This document shows, one piece after another, positions 7,250 to 13,380 of a stretch of 13,387 nucleotides of DNA (positions are counted from its first letter, which is position 1; the number at the start of each line of letters is the position of its first letter). The notes under the pieces were generated by a model, which did not search any database, was not told the DNA's origin, and saw only the letters and a program-made list of their open reading frames with translations. The stretch is taken from contig CANQOM010000028.1 in the NCBI GenBank assembly GCA_947625445.1, forward strand, positions 1-13,387, in the 5' to 3' direction. The position numbers and the translations under genes were made by a program. Source of the stretch: Candidatus Gastranaerophilales bacterium. Its GTDB lineage: Bacteria; Cyanobacteriota; Vampirovibrionia; Gastranaerophilales; Gastranaerophilaceae.

Positions 7250-8340
7250 TGATATCTGAATATAAAAAATTAATGCGCAAATGTATAAAATTAGCTGAAC
7301 AAGGGGCAGGAAAGGTCTCACCTAATCCTCTTGTTGGTTGTGTTATATTTGATGATGATTTTAATATAATTTCGCAAGGATATCACGAACAATACGGACA
7401 AAATCATGCGGAAAGAAATGCAATCTTGAATGCTAAACATGATTTAAAAGGTAAAAATCTTATAGTAAATTTAGAACCTTGTTCACATTGGGGAAAAACT
7501 CCGCCTTGTGCAGATTTAATTATAGAAAAAGGTATTAAGCGAATTATTGTAGGTATGATAGATCCCAATCCCAAAGTTTCGTCAAAAGGTATTGAGAAAC
7601 TTAAAAATGCCGGGATTGAAGTTGTGTCGGGTATTTTAGAAGAAGAATGTAAAAAACTTAACAAAGTTTTTATCAAAAATCAAACTGAACAAAAACCTTA
7701 TGTGACTATTAAAACCGCTACAACTCTTGACGGGAAAATAGCATCTCATTCTTATGATTCAAAATGGATTACTGATGAAACATCAAGAAATGAAGTGCAA
7801 AAATTGAGAAATTTTTATGATGCCATTTTGACAAGTTCTCAAACCGTTATTAAAGATAATCCTTCAATGACTTGCAGATTAAAAAACGGCAGAAATCCTG
7901 TTAGAATAATTATAGATACACATCTTAATACATCTGAAAATTCTAAAATTTACGATAATAATTCTAAAATAATTATAGTTACATCTGATAAAACTCCTAA
8001 AGCAAAAATAAAAAAGTTCCCTTCTTATATCCATTTCATAAAATGCTCTGAAATTAATAACTATATAGATTTGAATGAGATGATGTCTGAATTATATAAT
8101 AACGGTATATATAGTATTATGGTTGAAGCGGGAGGAAGGTTAAATTATTCTCTCGTTAAAAATAATCTGGTTGACGGTTTAATTCAGTTTATCGCTCCCA
8201 AAATTATGGCGGATAATAATGCTATAAATTCATTCTATGGAGGTCATGCTGATAAAATATCAGATTGTTACAATTTAAAAGTTGAATCGACAAAATTTTT
8301 GAAAAAAGATATAATGATTAGCGGATATTTTGAAAAATAA
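7249..8340 (+). CDS. ribD: Bifunctional riboflavin biosynthesis deaminase/reductase RibD
   Basis: RibD performs two successive steps of riboflavin synthesis: deamination of the pyrimidine product of GTP cyclohydrolase II, then NADPH-dependent reduction of its ribosyl side chain. The 363-residue protein has both domains. The N-terminal cytidine-deaminase-like domain (about 1-145) shows P-N-P-L-V-G at 25-30, the zinc and proton-shuttle motif H53-A54-E55, and E-P-C-S-H-W-G-K-T-P-P-C with zinc ligands C78 and C87. The C-terminal RibD_C reductase domain (about 150-360) shows T-L-D-G-K-I-A near 159-165, S-K-W-I-T-D at 171-176, D-N-P-S-M-T near 203-208, and V-E-A-G-G later. The start overlaps the preceding stop by one base, so it depends on translational coupling. 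No other rib gene and no FMN riboswitch is seen nearby. The downstream gap to the diguanylate cyclase is 45 nt. Confidence 0.96.
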   Translation: MISEYKKLMRKCIKLAEQGAGKVSPNPLVGCVIFDDDFNIISQGYHEQYGQNHAERNAILNAKHDLKGKNLIVNLEPCSHWGKTPPCADLIIEKGIKRIIVGMIDPNPKVSSKGIEKLKNAGIEVVSGILEEECKKLNKVFIKNQTEQKPYVTIKTATTLDGKIASHSYDSKWITDETSRNEVQKLRNFYDAILTSSQTVIKDNPSMTCRLKNGRNPVRIIIDTHLNTSENSKIYDNNSKIIIVTSDKTPKAKIKKFPSYIHFIKCSEINNYIDLNEMMSELYNNGIYSIMVEAGGRLNYSLVKNNLVDGLIQFIAPKIMADNNAINSFYGGHADKISDCYNLKVESTKFLKKDIMISGYFEK

Positions 8341-8350
8341 AAATTAAGAA

Positions 8351-8379
8351 TAGAATAATAAATAATTTTGTAATACAAT
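8351..8379 (+). promoter_or_regulatory. Putative promoter of the diguanylate cyclase gene, probably leaderless
   Basis: A -10-like TACAAT lies at 8374-8379, six bases before the ATG at 8386. A poor -35 candidate (TAGAAT, 8351-8356) has 17-bp spacing. No Shine-Dalgarno sequence lies in front of the start. The predicted transcription start falls on or beside the ATG, just as for ruvC. Confidence 0.4.
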
Positions 8380-8385
8380 ATCAAT

Positions 8386-9981
8386 ATGACACAGGATTTT
8401 ACAGAGAAAATATATAGTTTACAAAAAAATGTTCTTGAGTTGCATAATTTATTTGATTTAAATATGGTTGCAAATCAAGCAATATCTATTGAGGATTTAT
8501 TATCAAAAGTAAGTTTTATAATAAAGAATGCTCTCGATTTAAAATGTGTGAGATTCTTTAAAAATAATAACGGAAATTTTGAAACCAGAAATATAGAATC
8601 GGACAATGATATTGATTTTGAATTTAGTGAAGATAATGCTCCTTTTCTTCAGTATGAAAATAATGAATTAATAAAAGTTACAGCTGAAGACGGAACTCTG
8701 ATTTATAAATCATTTTGGAATGCTTCTGGTTTAGAAAAACTTCATAGTGAATATATTAAAATATTTTATTATGAATCTAATCCGATTTGTATATGTTTTT
8801 TGAGTAAAAAACAAGACGATTCTGATTTTACTGAAGAAAATTTTAAATATTTGAATCAGGTATTTAGTTGTATAGAACCGATTTTACATAAATTCGTGAA
8901 AAATAACGAACAAGAAGCTCAAATACAAGATTTAAATAAAACTATTCATAATTTATCAATATTGTATAATATTTCTCAAGCGGTTAACTTTATTGATGAT
9001 TTGAAAAGATTAATAGGAGTAATTCTTGATAAAGCAATAGAAACTGTAAATGCAGAAAAAGGGTCGTTAATGCTATATGATCCTTCTGATAATACATTGC
9101 AGGTAAAAGTAGTTTATGGATTAAAAGAAAAAGACCATGAAGATGCTATAAATAACGGTGTAATAGAATGCCGAAAAATGTCGCCTGATACCGGAATAGC
9201 AGGGAAAGTATTTACCGAAAGAAAATCAATAATAACAAACCTTGGAGGACTTGACCCGAGATTTAATCAAATGTCAGGTGATATTAATGTATCGTCTTTA
9301 ATATGCGTTCCTTTGATTGCTAAAGGTGAATGTATTGGGATAATTAATATAACAAATAAAAAGAACGGCAAACTGTTTAATAAGAAAGATTTAGAATTTG
9401 TAGAAGCATTGGCAAATCAAGCAGCAATTGCGGTTGATAATGCACAATTGTATGAACTTGCTACAAAAGACGGACTGACTAAATTATACATTCACAGACA
9501 TTTTTATATACTTTTGGAATCAGAAATAAAAAGAGTCCAAAGATATCATCACGTTTTGACGTTGTTAATGTTTGATATAGATAACTTTAAAAAAGTCAAT
9601 GATACTTATGGTCACTTGGCCGGAGATATGGTACTAAAAGAAATTGCAGCTACAATTCAAAAAACCATCAGGCATGTTGATATAGCAGCAAGGTATGGTG
9701 GTGAAGAATTTACGGTAATTTTACCGGAAACAACTGCAATAAACGGCATTGTAATAGCAGAAAGAATCAGACAAAAAATTAGTGAAATAAAGGTTAATGT
9801 TTCAAATGATGTGGTTATTTCACCTACAGTAAGTATAGGTGTTGCAGAATATCCGAATGCGGCAGATGATATTAAAGGTTTAATAGAAGCAGCAGATAAA
9901 GCATTGTATGTTTCAAAAGAAAACGGTAAAAATTGTATCCATTTGAATTTTGACGGTAAATTTACCCGTTATAATCCTTAA
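8386..9981 (+). CDS. Diguanylate cyclase with GAF sensor (GAF-GGDEF)
   Basis: This 531-residue soluble protein should condense two GTP into c-di-GMP. The C-terminal GGDEF domain (about 355-520) begins at the usual D-G-L-T-K-L and has F-D-I-D-N-F-K-K-V-N-D with metal-binding D397, the active-site loop G-G-E-E-F at 438-442, and S-I-G-V-A near 483-487. An inhibitory I-site R-x-x-D (R429-H-V-D432) sits exactly five residues before G-G-E-E-F, so feedback inhibition by product is expected. A clear GAF domain occupies about 205-355 (G-S-L-M-L-Y-D near 226-232, G-I-A-G-K-V-F, I-C-V-P-L, G-I-I-N-I-T-N-K). Residues 20-170 look like a second, diverged GAF-type domain, joined by a short coiled linker (about 172-195). 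No membrane segment or receiver domain is present, so the signal is probably an intracellular ligand; which one cannot be told. It appears monocistronic. No partner EAL or PilZ gene is in view. Confidence 0.93.
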   Translation: MTQDFTEKIYSLQKNVLELHNLFDLNMVANQAISIEDLLSKVSFIIKNALDLKCVRFFKNNNGNFETRNIESDNDIDFEFSEDNAPFLQYENNELIKVTAEDGTLIYKSFWNASGLEKLHSEYIKIFYYESNPICICFLSKKQDDSDFTEENFKYLNQVFSCIEPILHKFVKNNEQEAQIQDLNKTIHNLSILYNISQAVNFIDDLKRLIGVILDKAIETVNAEKGSLMLYDPSDNTLQVKVVYGLKEKDHEDAINNGVIECRKMSPDTGIAGKVFTERKSIITNLGGLDPRFNQMSGDINVSSLICVPLIAKGECIGIINITNKKNGKLFNKKDLEFVEALANQAAIAVDNAQLYELATKDGLTKLYIHRHFYILLESEIKRVQRYHHVLTLLMFDIDNFKKVNDTYGHLAGDMVLKEIAATIQKTIRHVDIAARYGGEEFTVILPETTAINGIVIAERIRQKISEIKVNVSNDVVISPTVSIGVAEYPNAADDIKGLIEAADKALYVSKENGKNCIHLNFDGKFTRYNP

Positions 9982-10000
9982 TTATAATGATTTAATTTAG

Positions 10001-10200
10001 TGTCACAACCTTCCATTTGATGTCTTGAAATTGTTTTGTGCTCGCTCTTGCTTTTCCTTCGGCTATCCATTGTGCTCACTTTTGCCGGTTCAGTTATCTT
10101 CACTTCATTGGGGTGCTTCTTTTGTAATACCTTGGATGTGGCTTTTCCCTTAAATTTTACTCACACCACTTGTGGGTTTATCGTAAAATTTTGTTCGAAC
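10001..10200. other. High-GC intergenic island of unknown nature
   Basis: The 321-nt gene-free stretch 9982-10302 contains a block that differs sharply from its surroundings. By hand count it has about 80 G+C in 200 bases (40%), against 9 in the next 60 bases (15%). Its plus strand is pyrimidine-rich, so the minus strand is purine-rich as coding strands and structured RNAs often are. It holds an 8-nt direct repeat TTGTGCTC at 10036-10043 and 10070-10077, an inverted repeat at 10152-10191, and the palindrome GTTCGAAC at 10193-10200. Frames open for about 60 codons exist on both strands (10036-10218 plus; 10160-9978 minus, basic and K/S-rich), but neither has a convincing start with a ribosome binding site. 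Candidates are a dispersed intergenic repeat, a non-autonomous element, a small RNA, or the relic of a short gene. I cannot choose between them. Confidence 0.45.
10152..10191 (+). repeat. Inverted repeat / potential hairpin inside the GC island
   Basis: AAATTTTAC at 10152-10160 is the exact reverse complement of GTAAAATTT at 10183-10191. The 22-nt interval contains a second, nested palindrome CCAC-TT-GTGG (10166-10175). The structure could be part of an RNA fold or a weak terminator for the diguanylate cyclase gene, although no long T tract follows it. Confidence 0.4.
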
Positions 10201-10265
10201 GAATTTTATTGTAAATAATCATAAAAATTTTTTCATGAAAAATAATCTATAAAACATGCTTGGAA

Positions 10266-10271
10266 TATAAT
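10266..10271 (+). promoter_or_regulatory. Putative -10 element of the coaD operon
   Basis: A consensus TATAAT lies 31 bases before the coaD start codon, in a very AT-rich stretch directly after the GC island. A start near 10278 would give a leader of about 25 nt that includes the AGAGG ribosome binding site. No good -35 is seen at 16-18 bp spacing. Confidence 0.4.
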
Positions 10272-10290
10272 ATACTTAGTATTTCAAAAA

Positions 10291-10305
10291 AGAGGAATAA
10301 CATTG
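10291..10305 (+). promoter_or_regulatory. Ribosome binding site and TTG start codon of coaD
   Basis: AGAGG at 10291-10295 is followed seven bases later by TTG at 10303. Translation from this TTG gives M-K-T-A-I-Y-P-G-S-F, the canonical CoaD N-terminus, and no in-frame ATG fits. The non-ATG start is therefore well supported and may lower initiation of the first gene of this operon. Confidence 0.75.
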
Positions 10306-10785
10306 AAAACTGCAATATATCCCGGTAGCTTTGACCCTATAACAAAAGGACATTTGGATGTTCTCAAACGTGCTGCGGATATATTTGATAAAGTAATTTT
10401 GGTCGTATCCGTAAATGTAAATAAAAAAAGTTTTCTGCCTTTAGAAGACAGGTTAAAATTAATAAAAGAATCTTGTAAAGGAATATCAAATGTAGAAGTT
10501 GATAGCTATGACGGTTTGACAATAGAATATGCAAAAAAACGAAATGCAAATGTTTTAATAAGAGGCTTAAGAGCGGTATCTGATTTTGAATATGAAATGC
10601 AGTTATCACAAGCAAATAGTGCATTGAGTTCTGATATTCATACCGTTTTTTTAATAACAAAGCCGAAATATAACTTTATTTCTTCCGGTACAGTAAGAGA
10701 AATAGCATTAATGAAAGGTGATATATCTAAATTTGTTCCGGAACCTGTAGCAGATTATCTAGAATTAAAATATATGAAAGGTTAA
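10303..10785 (+). CDS. coaD: Phosphopantetheine adenylyltransferase CoaD
   Basis: CoaD transfers AMP from ATP to 4'-phosphopantetheine to make dephospho-CoA, the penultimate step of coenzyme A synthesis, as a cytoplasmic hexamer. The 160-residue length is standard. The nucleotidyltransferase motif T-K-G-H is at 14-17 within G-S-F-D-P-I-T-K-G-H. R-G-L-R-A-V-S-D-F-E-Y-E occupies about 87-98, and the second phosphate-binding motif I-S-S-G-T-V-R is at 126-132 (usually I-S-S-x-x-V-R). Translation begins at TTG. The gene leads a tight rightward group; its stop overlaps a possible ATG of the next gene (TAATG). From memory, coaD followed by a long coiled-coil protein is a layout known in Cyanobacteria, which is part of the argument about the host lineage. 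Confidence 0.96.
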   Translation: MKTAIYPGSFDPITKGHLDVLKRAADIFDKVILVVSVNVNKKSFLPLEDRLKLIKESCKGISNVEVDSYDGLTIEYAKKRNANVLIRGLRAVSDFEYEMQLSQANSALSSDIHTVFLITKPKYNFISSGTVREIALMKGDISKFVPEPVADYLELKYMKG

Positions 10786-10790
10786 TGATT

Positions 10791-11387
10791 ATGACAGAAT
10801 TAAGGGTAAGTCATTTAATAGACGAAGCAGATGAATTGTTAGATAATAAATTCCATATTGGAAGTTATTGTTTGTTTATGAATACTGATGATGTTCAGGA
10901 TATATTAAGTAAAATAAGAGCAATATTGCCGGAAGAAATAAGAACAGCAGAAACTATACTAAAAAGAAGAGATGATATATATATGGAAGCTCAAAACAGA
11001 GCAGACAGAATTATATCAGAAGCTCAAAATACCGCATCAAGTATATTAAGTGAGTCGGAATTAATACGTGCAGTAAGAGAAAAGGCATCTAAAATCCAAG
11101 AGCAGGTAAAAGAAAGCTGCGAAGAAATGAAAAATAAAGCAATAGAAGAAGCAGATACACTTAGAAAAAATGCTTATAAAGAAGCTATGGAAATAAAAGA
11201 AGGTGCTCAATCATACGTAGAAGAAGTTCTTAATAATCTGGAACGTGATATAGAACAAGTACATAGAATTGTAAGAAACGGTCAGGAATACATTTCACAA
11301 CAAAAAAGCAGAGCAAAAGAAACTGTAATCGATTATAATAACGCTAATACACAAAATAATAATTCTGCTGCATATGTTCAACAATAA
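10791..11387 (+). CDS. DivIVA/ATP-synthase-b-like coiled-coil protein
   Basis: This protein of about 198 residues is dominated by a long charged coiled coil (about residues 45-170), rich in E, K, R, Q and A with regular heptad-like spacing and no membrane segment. It ends in a low-complexity N/Q-rich tail. Blocks such as E-A-Q-N-R-A-D-R-I-I-S-E-A and V-R-N-G-Q-E-Y-I resemble, from memory, the coiled-coil protein encoded after coaD in Cyanobacteria, often annotated as DivIVA-like or as resembling the ATP synthase b subunit. A role in cell division, polarity or chromosome placement is inferred, not shown. Two starts are possible. ATG at 10785 overlaps the coaD stop but is only 3 nt from the AAAGG at 10777-10781. 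ATG at 10791 is 9 nt from it and gives M-T-E-L, so I chose that one. dnaB follows 17 nt after the stop, supporting co-transcription. Confidence 0.85.
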   Translation: MTELRVSHLIDEADELLDNKFHIGSYCLFMNTDDVQDILSKIRAILPEEIRTAETILKRRDDIYMEAQNRADRIISEAQNTASSILSESELIRAVREKASKIQEQVKESCEEMKNKAIEEADTLRKNAYKEAMEIKEGAQSYVEEVLNNLERDIEQVHRIVRNGQEYISQQKSRAKETVIDYNNANTQNNNSAAYVQQ

Positions 11388-11404
11388 AGATTACCGGAAT
11401 TAAT

Positions 11405-12772
11405 ATGGCAGCAAAAGTAACAAAAAAAACTGATGACGGCATGCTTAGGTTATTGCCTCAAAGTGTGGAAGCAGAAGAAGCAGTTCTTGGTGCTATACTT
11501 GTCAATCCGGCTAATTCTTTAGGTCGTATTGTTGAAATATTAGGCCCTGATAGTTTCTATAAGCCTTCACATAAGGCAATTTATACCGCAATGCTTGAAT
11601 TGTTCAGAAAAAATGAACCTATTGATATTGTAACGGTCTCAGAACATTTAAGAAATAAAGATGAACTTGAAAAAGCTGGCGGAAGGTCATATATTAATGA
11701 CCTTGCTCTTAATGTTGTTACTACAAGTAATATTGAATTTTATGCAAAAATAATACAGGAAAAAGAAATAAAACGTGCACTTATTAATGCGGGTTCGGAA
11801 ATAGTATCTATGTCTTATGAAAATGACGATACAAATAAAGTTCTCGATGATGCTCAGAAAATGATTTTTAATATAGCCTCACAGAAAAATTCTACAGATT
11901 TGATTCCGATTCAGGAACTTGTTGTATCGAGTTATGAAGATATAGAAACAAGATTTAATAATAAAGAAGAAATAGTAGGAGTAACAACAGGTTTTTACGA
12001 TTTAGACGATTTAACATCAGGACTTCAAAAATCAGATTTGATTATTCTGGCAGCACGTCCATCAATGGGAAAAACTGCATTGGCATTAAATTTTGCTCAA
12101 AATGTTGCTTTAAAAGCAAAAAAAAGTGTTGCAATATTCTCGCTTGAAATGTCAAAAAAACAACTTGTAAAACGTATGTTGTGTTCTGAAGCTGAAGTAG
12201 ATAATATAAGAGTAACTTCAGGTAATCTTCAGCCAAAAGATTGGGAAAAACTTGTAGATGCCATGACAAGACTGTCTGATGCCAAAATATATATAGATGA
12301 TACACCGGGAGTTTCAGCTACAGATATAAAAGCAAAATGCAGAAGATTAATGCTTGAAGAAAAAGAATTGGGATTAATTGTAATAGATTACCTTCAACTG
12401 ATGGAAGGCGGTGGAAACCCTAATGATAGAAATCAGCAAATATCTGCTATTTCAAGAGCTTTGAAAAGTTTGGCAAGAGAACTTGATGTTCCGATTATTG
12501 CACTTTCTCAATTATCAAGAGGCGTAGAACAAAGACCTGATAAACGACCAATGTTATCTGACCTTAGAGATTCTGGTGCAATAGAACAAGATGCCGATAT
12601 TGTTATGTTCATTTATCGTGATGAATACTATAATAAAGATGATGAAAGTAACAAGGGAAAAGCTGAAGTTATAATAGCTAAACATAGAAATGGTCCTGTT
12701 GACACTGTTGAATTATTGTTTCAGTCTAATATAACAAAATTTAAAAATCCTACAAAAACTCATGTTTACTAA
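11405..12772 (+). CDS. dnaB: Replicative DNA helicase DnaB
   Basis: DnaB is the hexameric 5'-to-3' helicase that unwinds DNA at the replication fork and binds primase. The 455-residue protein has the normal length. The N-terminal primase-interaction domain (about 15-120) begins with P-Q-S-V-E-A-E-E-A-V-L-G-A. After the linker, the RecA-fold motor shows Walker A R-P-S-M-G-K-T at 218-224, the catalytic glutamate E248 in F-S-L-E-M-S, Walker B with D328 in I-V-I-D-Y-L-Q-L, D-L-R-D-S-G-A-I-E-Q-D-A-D near 386-398, and the arginine finger R429 in K-H-R-N-G-P. No intein interrupts it, although dnaB is a frequent intein host. The ribosome binding site is weak (CGGA at 11394-11397, 7-nt gap). It shares a transcript with coaD and the coiled-coil gene, and its helicase loader is not in view. 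Confidence 0.97.
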   Translation: MAAKVTKKTDDGMLRLLPQSVEAEEAVLGAILVNPANSLGRIVEILGPDSFYKPSHKAIYTAMLELFRKNEPIDIVTVSEHLRNKDELEKAGGRSYINDLALNVVTTSNIEFYAKIIQEKEIKRALINAGSEIVSMSYENDDTNKVLDDAQKMIFNIASQKNSTDLIPIQELVVSSYEDIETRFNNKEEIVGVTTGFYDLDDLTSGLQKSDLIILAARPSMGKTALALNFAQNVALKAKKSVAIFSLEMSKKQLVKRMLCSEAEVDNIRVTSGNLQPKDWEKLVDAMTRLSDAKIYIDDTPGVSATDIKAKCRRLMLEEKELGLIVIDYLQLMEGGGNPNDRNQQISAISRALKSLARELDVPIIALSQLSRGVEQRPDKRPMLSDLRDSGAIEQDADIVMFIYRDEYYNKDDESNKGKAEVIIAKHRNGPVDTVELLFQSNITKFKNPTKTHVY

Positions 12773-12787
12773 ACAAAAGAGGAAATT

Positions 12788-13195
12788 ATGAAAGAAATAG
12801 CAAAAAAATATTTTTTAAGCGGATATTCATGTTCTGAATCAGTAGTACAAGCAGCAATAGATAAAGGCTATGTAAGTGAAGAATTGTTAGCTATATCAAC
12901 AGTATTTTCAGGCGGCATGGGTGTAAGATGCTTATGCGGTGCTATAGCAGGTGCACAACTAGTAATTGGTGCTATTTACGGTAAAACGAAAAATAGCGAC
13001 GGAATGAAAGCACGAGCTCTTGCAAAAGAGTTTTCTCAAAAGTTTATGGAAAAATTCAAAGTAAATTGCTGCAAAATTCTTTCAAAAGATTATGATTTTC
13101 ATTCTCCTGAAAGAAAAAATCATTGTACAAATATGGTTGAATTTTCTGCTCAATTATTAGAATCTGTTCTTGAAAATGAGCATGTTCAAGTATAA
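12788..13195 (+). CDS. C_GCAxxG_C_C family putative redox protein
   Basis: This 135-residue protein matches the C_GCAxxG_C_C family, small cysteine-rich proteins thought to be redox-active but without an assigned reaction. The defining cysteines are visible: C15 in G-Y-S-C-S-E-S, C48 and C50 in R-C-L-C-G-A-I-A-G, the pair C94-C95 in N-C-C-K, and C113 in H-C-T-N-M. The G-G-M-G block (42-45) and the glycine-rich segment around 51-64 are also typical. Such a cysteine pattern could bind a metal or cluster or form disulfides; this is inference. No signal peptide is present. A strong AGAGGA at 12778-12782 precedes the ATG by five bases, and the gene starts 15 nt after dnaB. It is the last gene of the coaD operon before a perfect hairpin. 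Its functional relation to dnaB is unknown. Confidence 0.88.
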   Translation: MKEIAKKYFLSGYSCSESVVQAAIDKGYVSEELLAISTVFSGGMGVRCLCGAIAGAQLVIGAIYGKTKNSDGMKARALAKEFSQKFMEKFKVNCCKILSKDYDFHSPERKNHCTNMVEFSAQLLESVLENEHVQV

Positions 13196-13258
13196 AAAAT
13201 AATAAAATTGTAAAAATCACACTTAAAATGATAAAAATTAGTATAAAAAATAATAAAA
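13189..13258 (+). repeat. 19-nt direct repeat flanking the end of the coaD-dnaB operon
   Basis: The string AGTATAAAAAATAATAAAA occurs exactly at 13189-13207, overlapping the last codon and stop of the cysteine-rich protein, and again at 13240-13258, overlapping the base of the terminator hairpin. The period is 51 nt. The sequence between the copies is not duplicated further. It may be a remnant of slippage or a short duplication in AT-rich DNA. Confidence 0.6.
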
Positions 13259-13291
13259 AATCAATTTTTTGAATAAAAAATTGATTTTTTT
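13255..13291 (+). terminator. Intrinsic terminator of the coaD-dnaB operon (perfect 16-bp stem)
   Basis: The arms 13255-13270 (AAAAAATCAATTTTTT) and 13275-13290 are exact reverse complements around the loop GAAT, and the right arm ends in a T tract (seven T at 13285-13291). The stem is almost all A-T, so it is weaker than its length suggests. Its place 59 nt after the last stop fits the end of the operon. By symmetry it could act in both directions. Confidence 0.7.
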
Positions 13292-13310
13292 GTTAAAAAA
13301 GAGCAAAAAA

Positions 13311-13331
13311 AAGCCACTTATTAAGTGGTTT
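13311..13331 (-). terminator. Second hairpin, better oriented as a minus-strand terminator
   Basis: CCACTTA at 13314-13320 and TAAGTGG at 13322-13328 form a compact stem, extended by one G-T and two A-T pairs. On the plus strand it is followed only by TTTATTTC. On the minus strand it is followed at once by eight T and then further T-rich sequence, a textbook intrinsic terminator. This suggests either a bidirectional terminator or a minus-strand gene ending to the right, possibly at the minus TAG over 13343-13345. Confidence 0.55.
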
Positions 13332-13380
13332 ATTTCTGCATCCTAATGGTCTCTTTTGTGTTTATTATTTAGGAGTTTAT

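Noticed and set aside
10193..10200. GTTCGAAC, similar to the T-arm of a tRNA
   Set aside because: No acceptor, D or anticodon stems can be built around it and no complementary 3' end follows. It is a simple palindrome in the island.
10036..10218. Plus-strand 60-codon frame starting at TTG in the GC island
   Set aside because: There is no ribosome binding site, it starts with a rare codon, and it encodes a C/F/L-rich peptide typical of the reverse of a purine-rich strand. I treat it as a by-product of the island composition.
11405..12772. Intein in dnaB
   Set aside because: The Walker A and downstream motor motifs are contiguous and total length is 455 residues, so no insertion is present.
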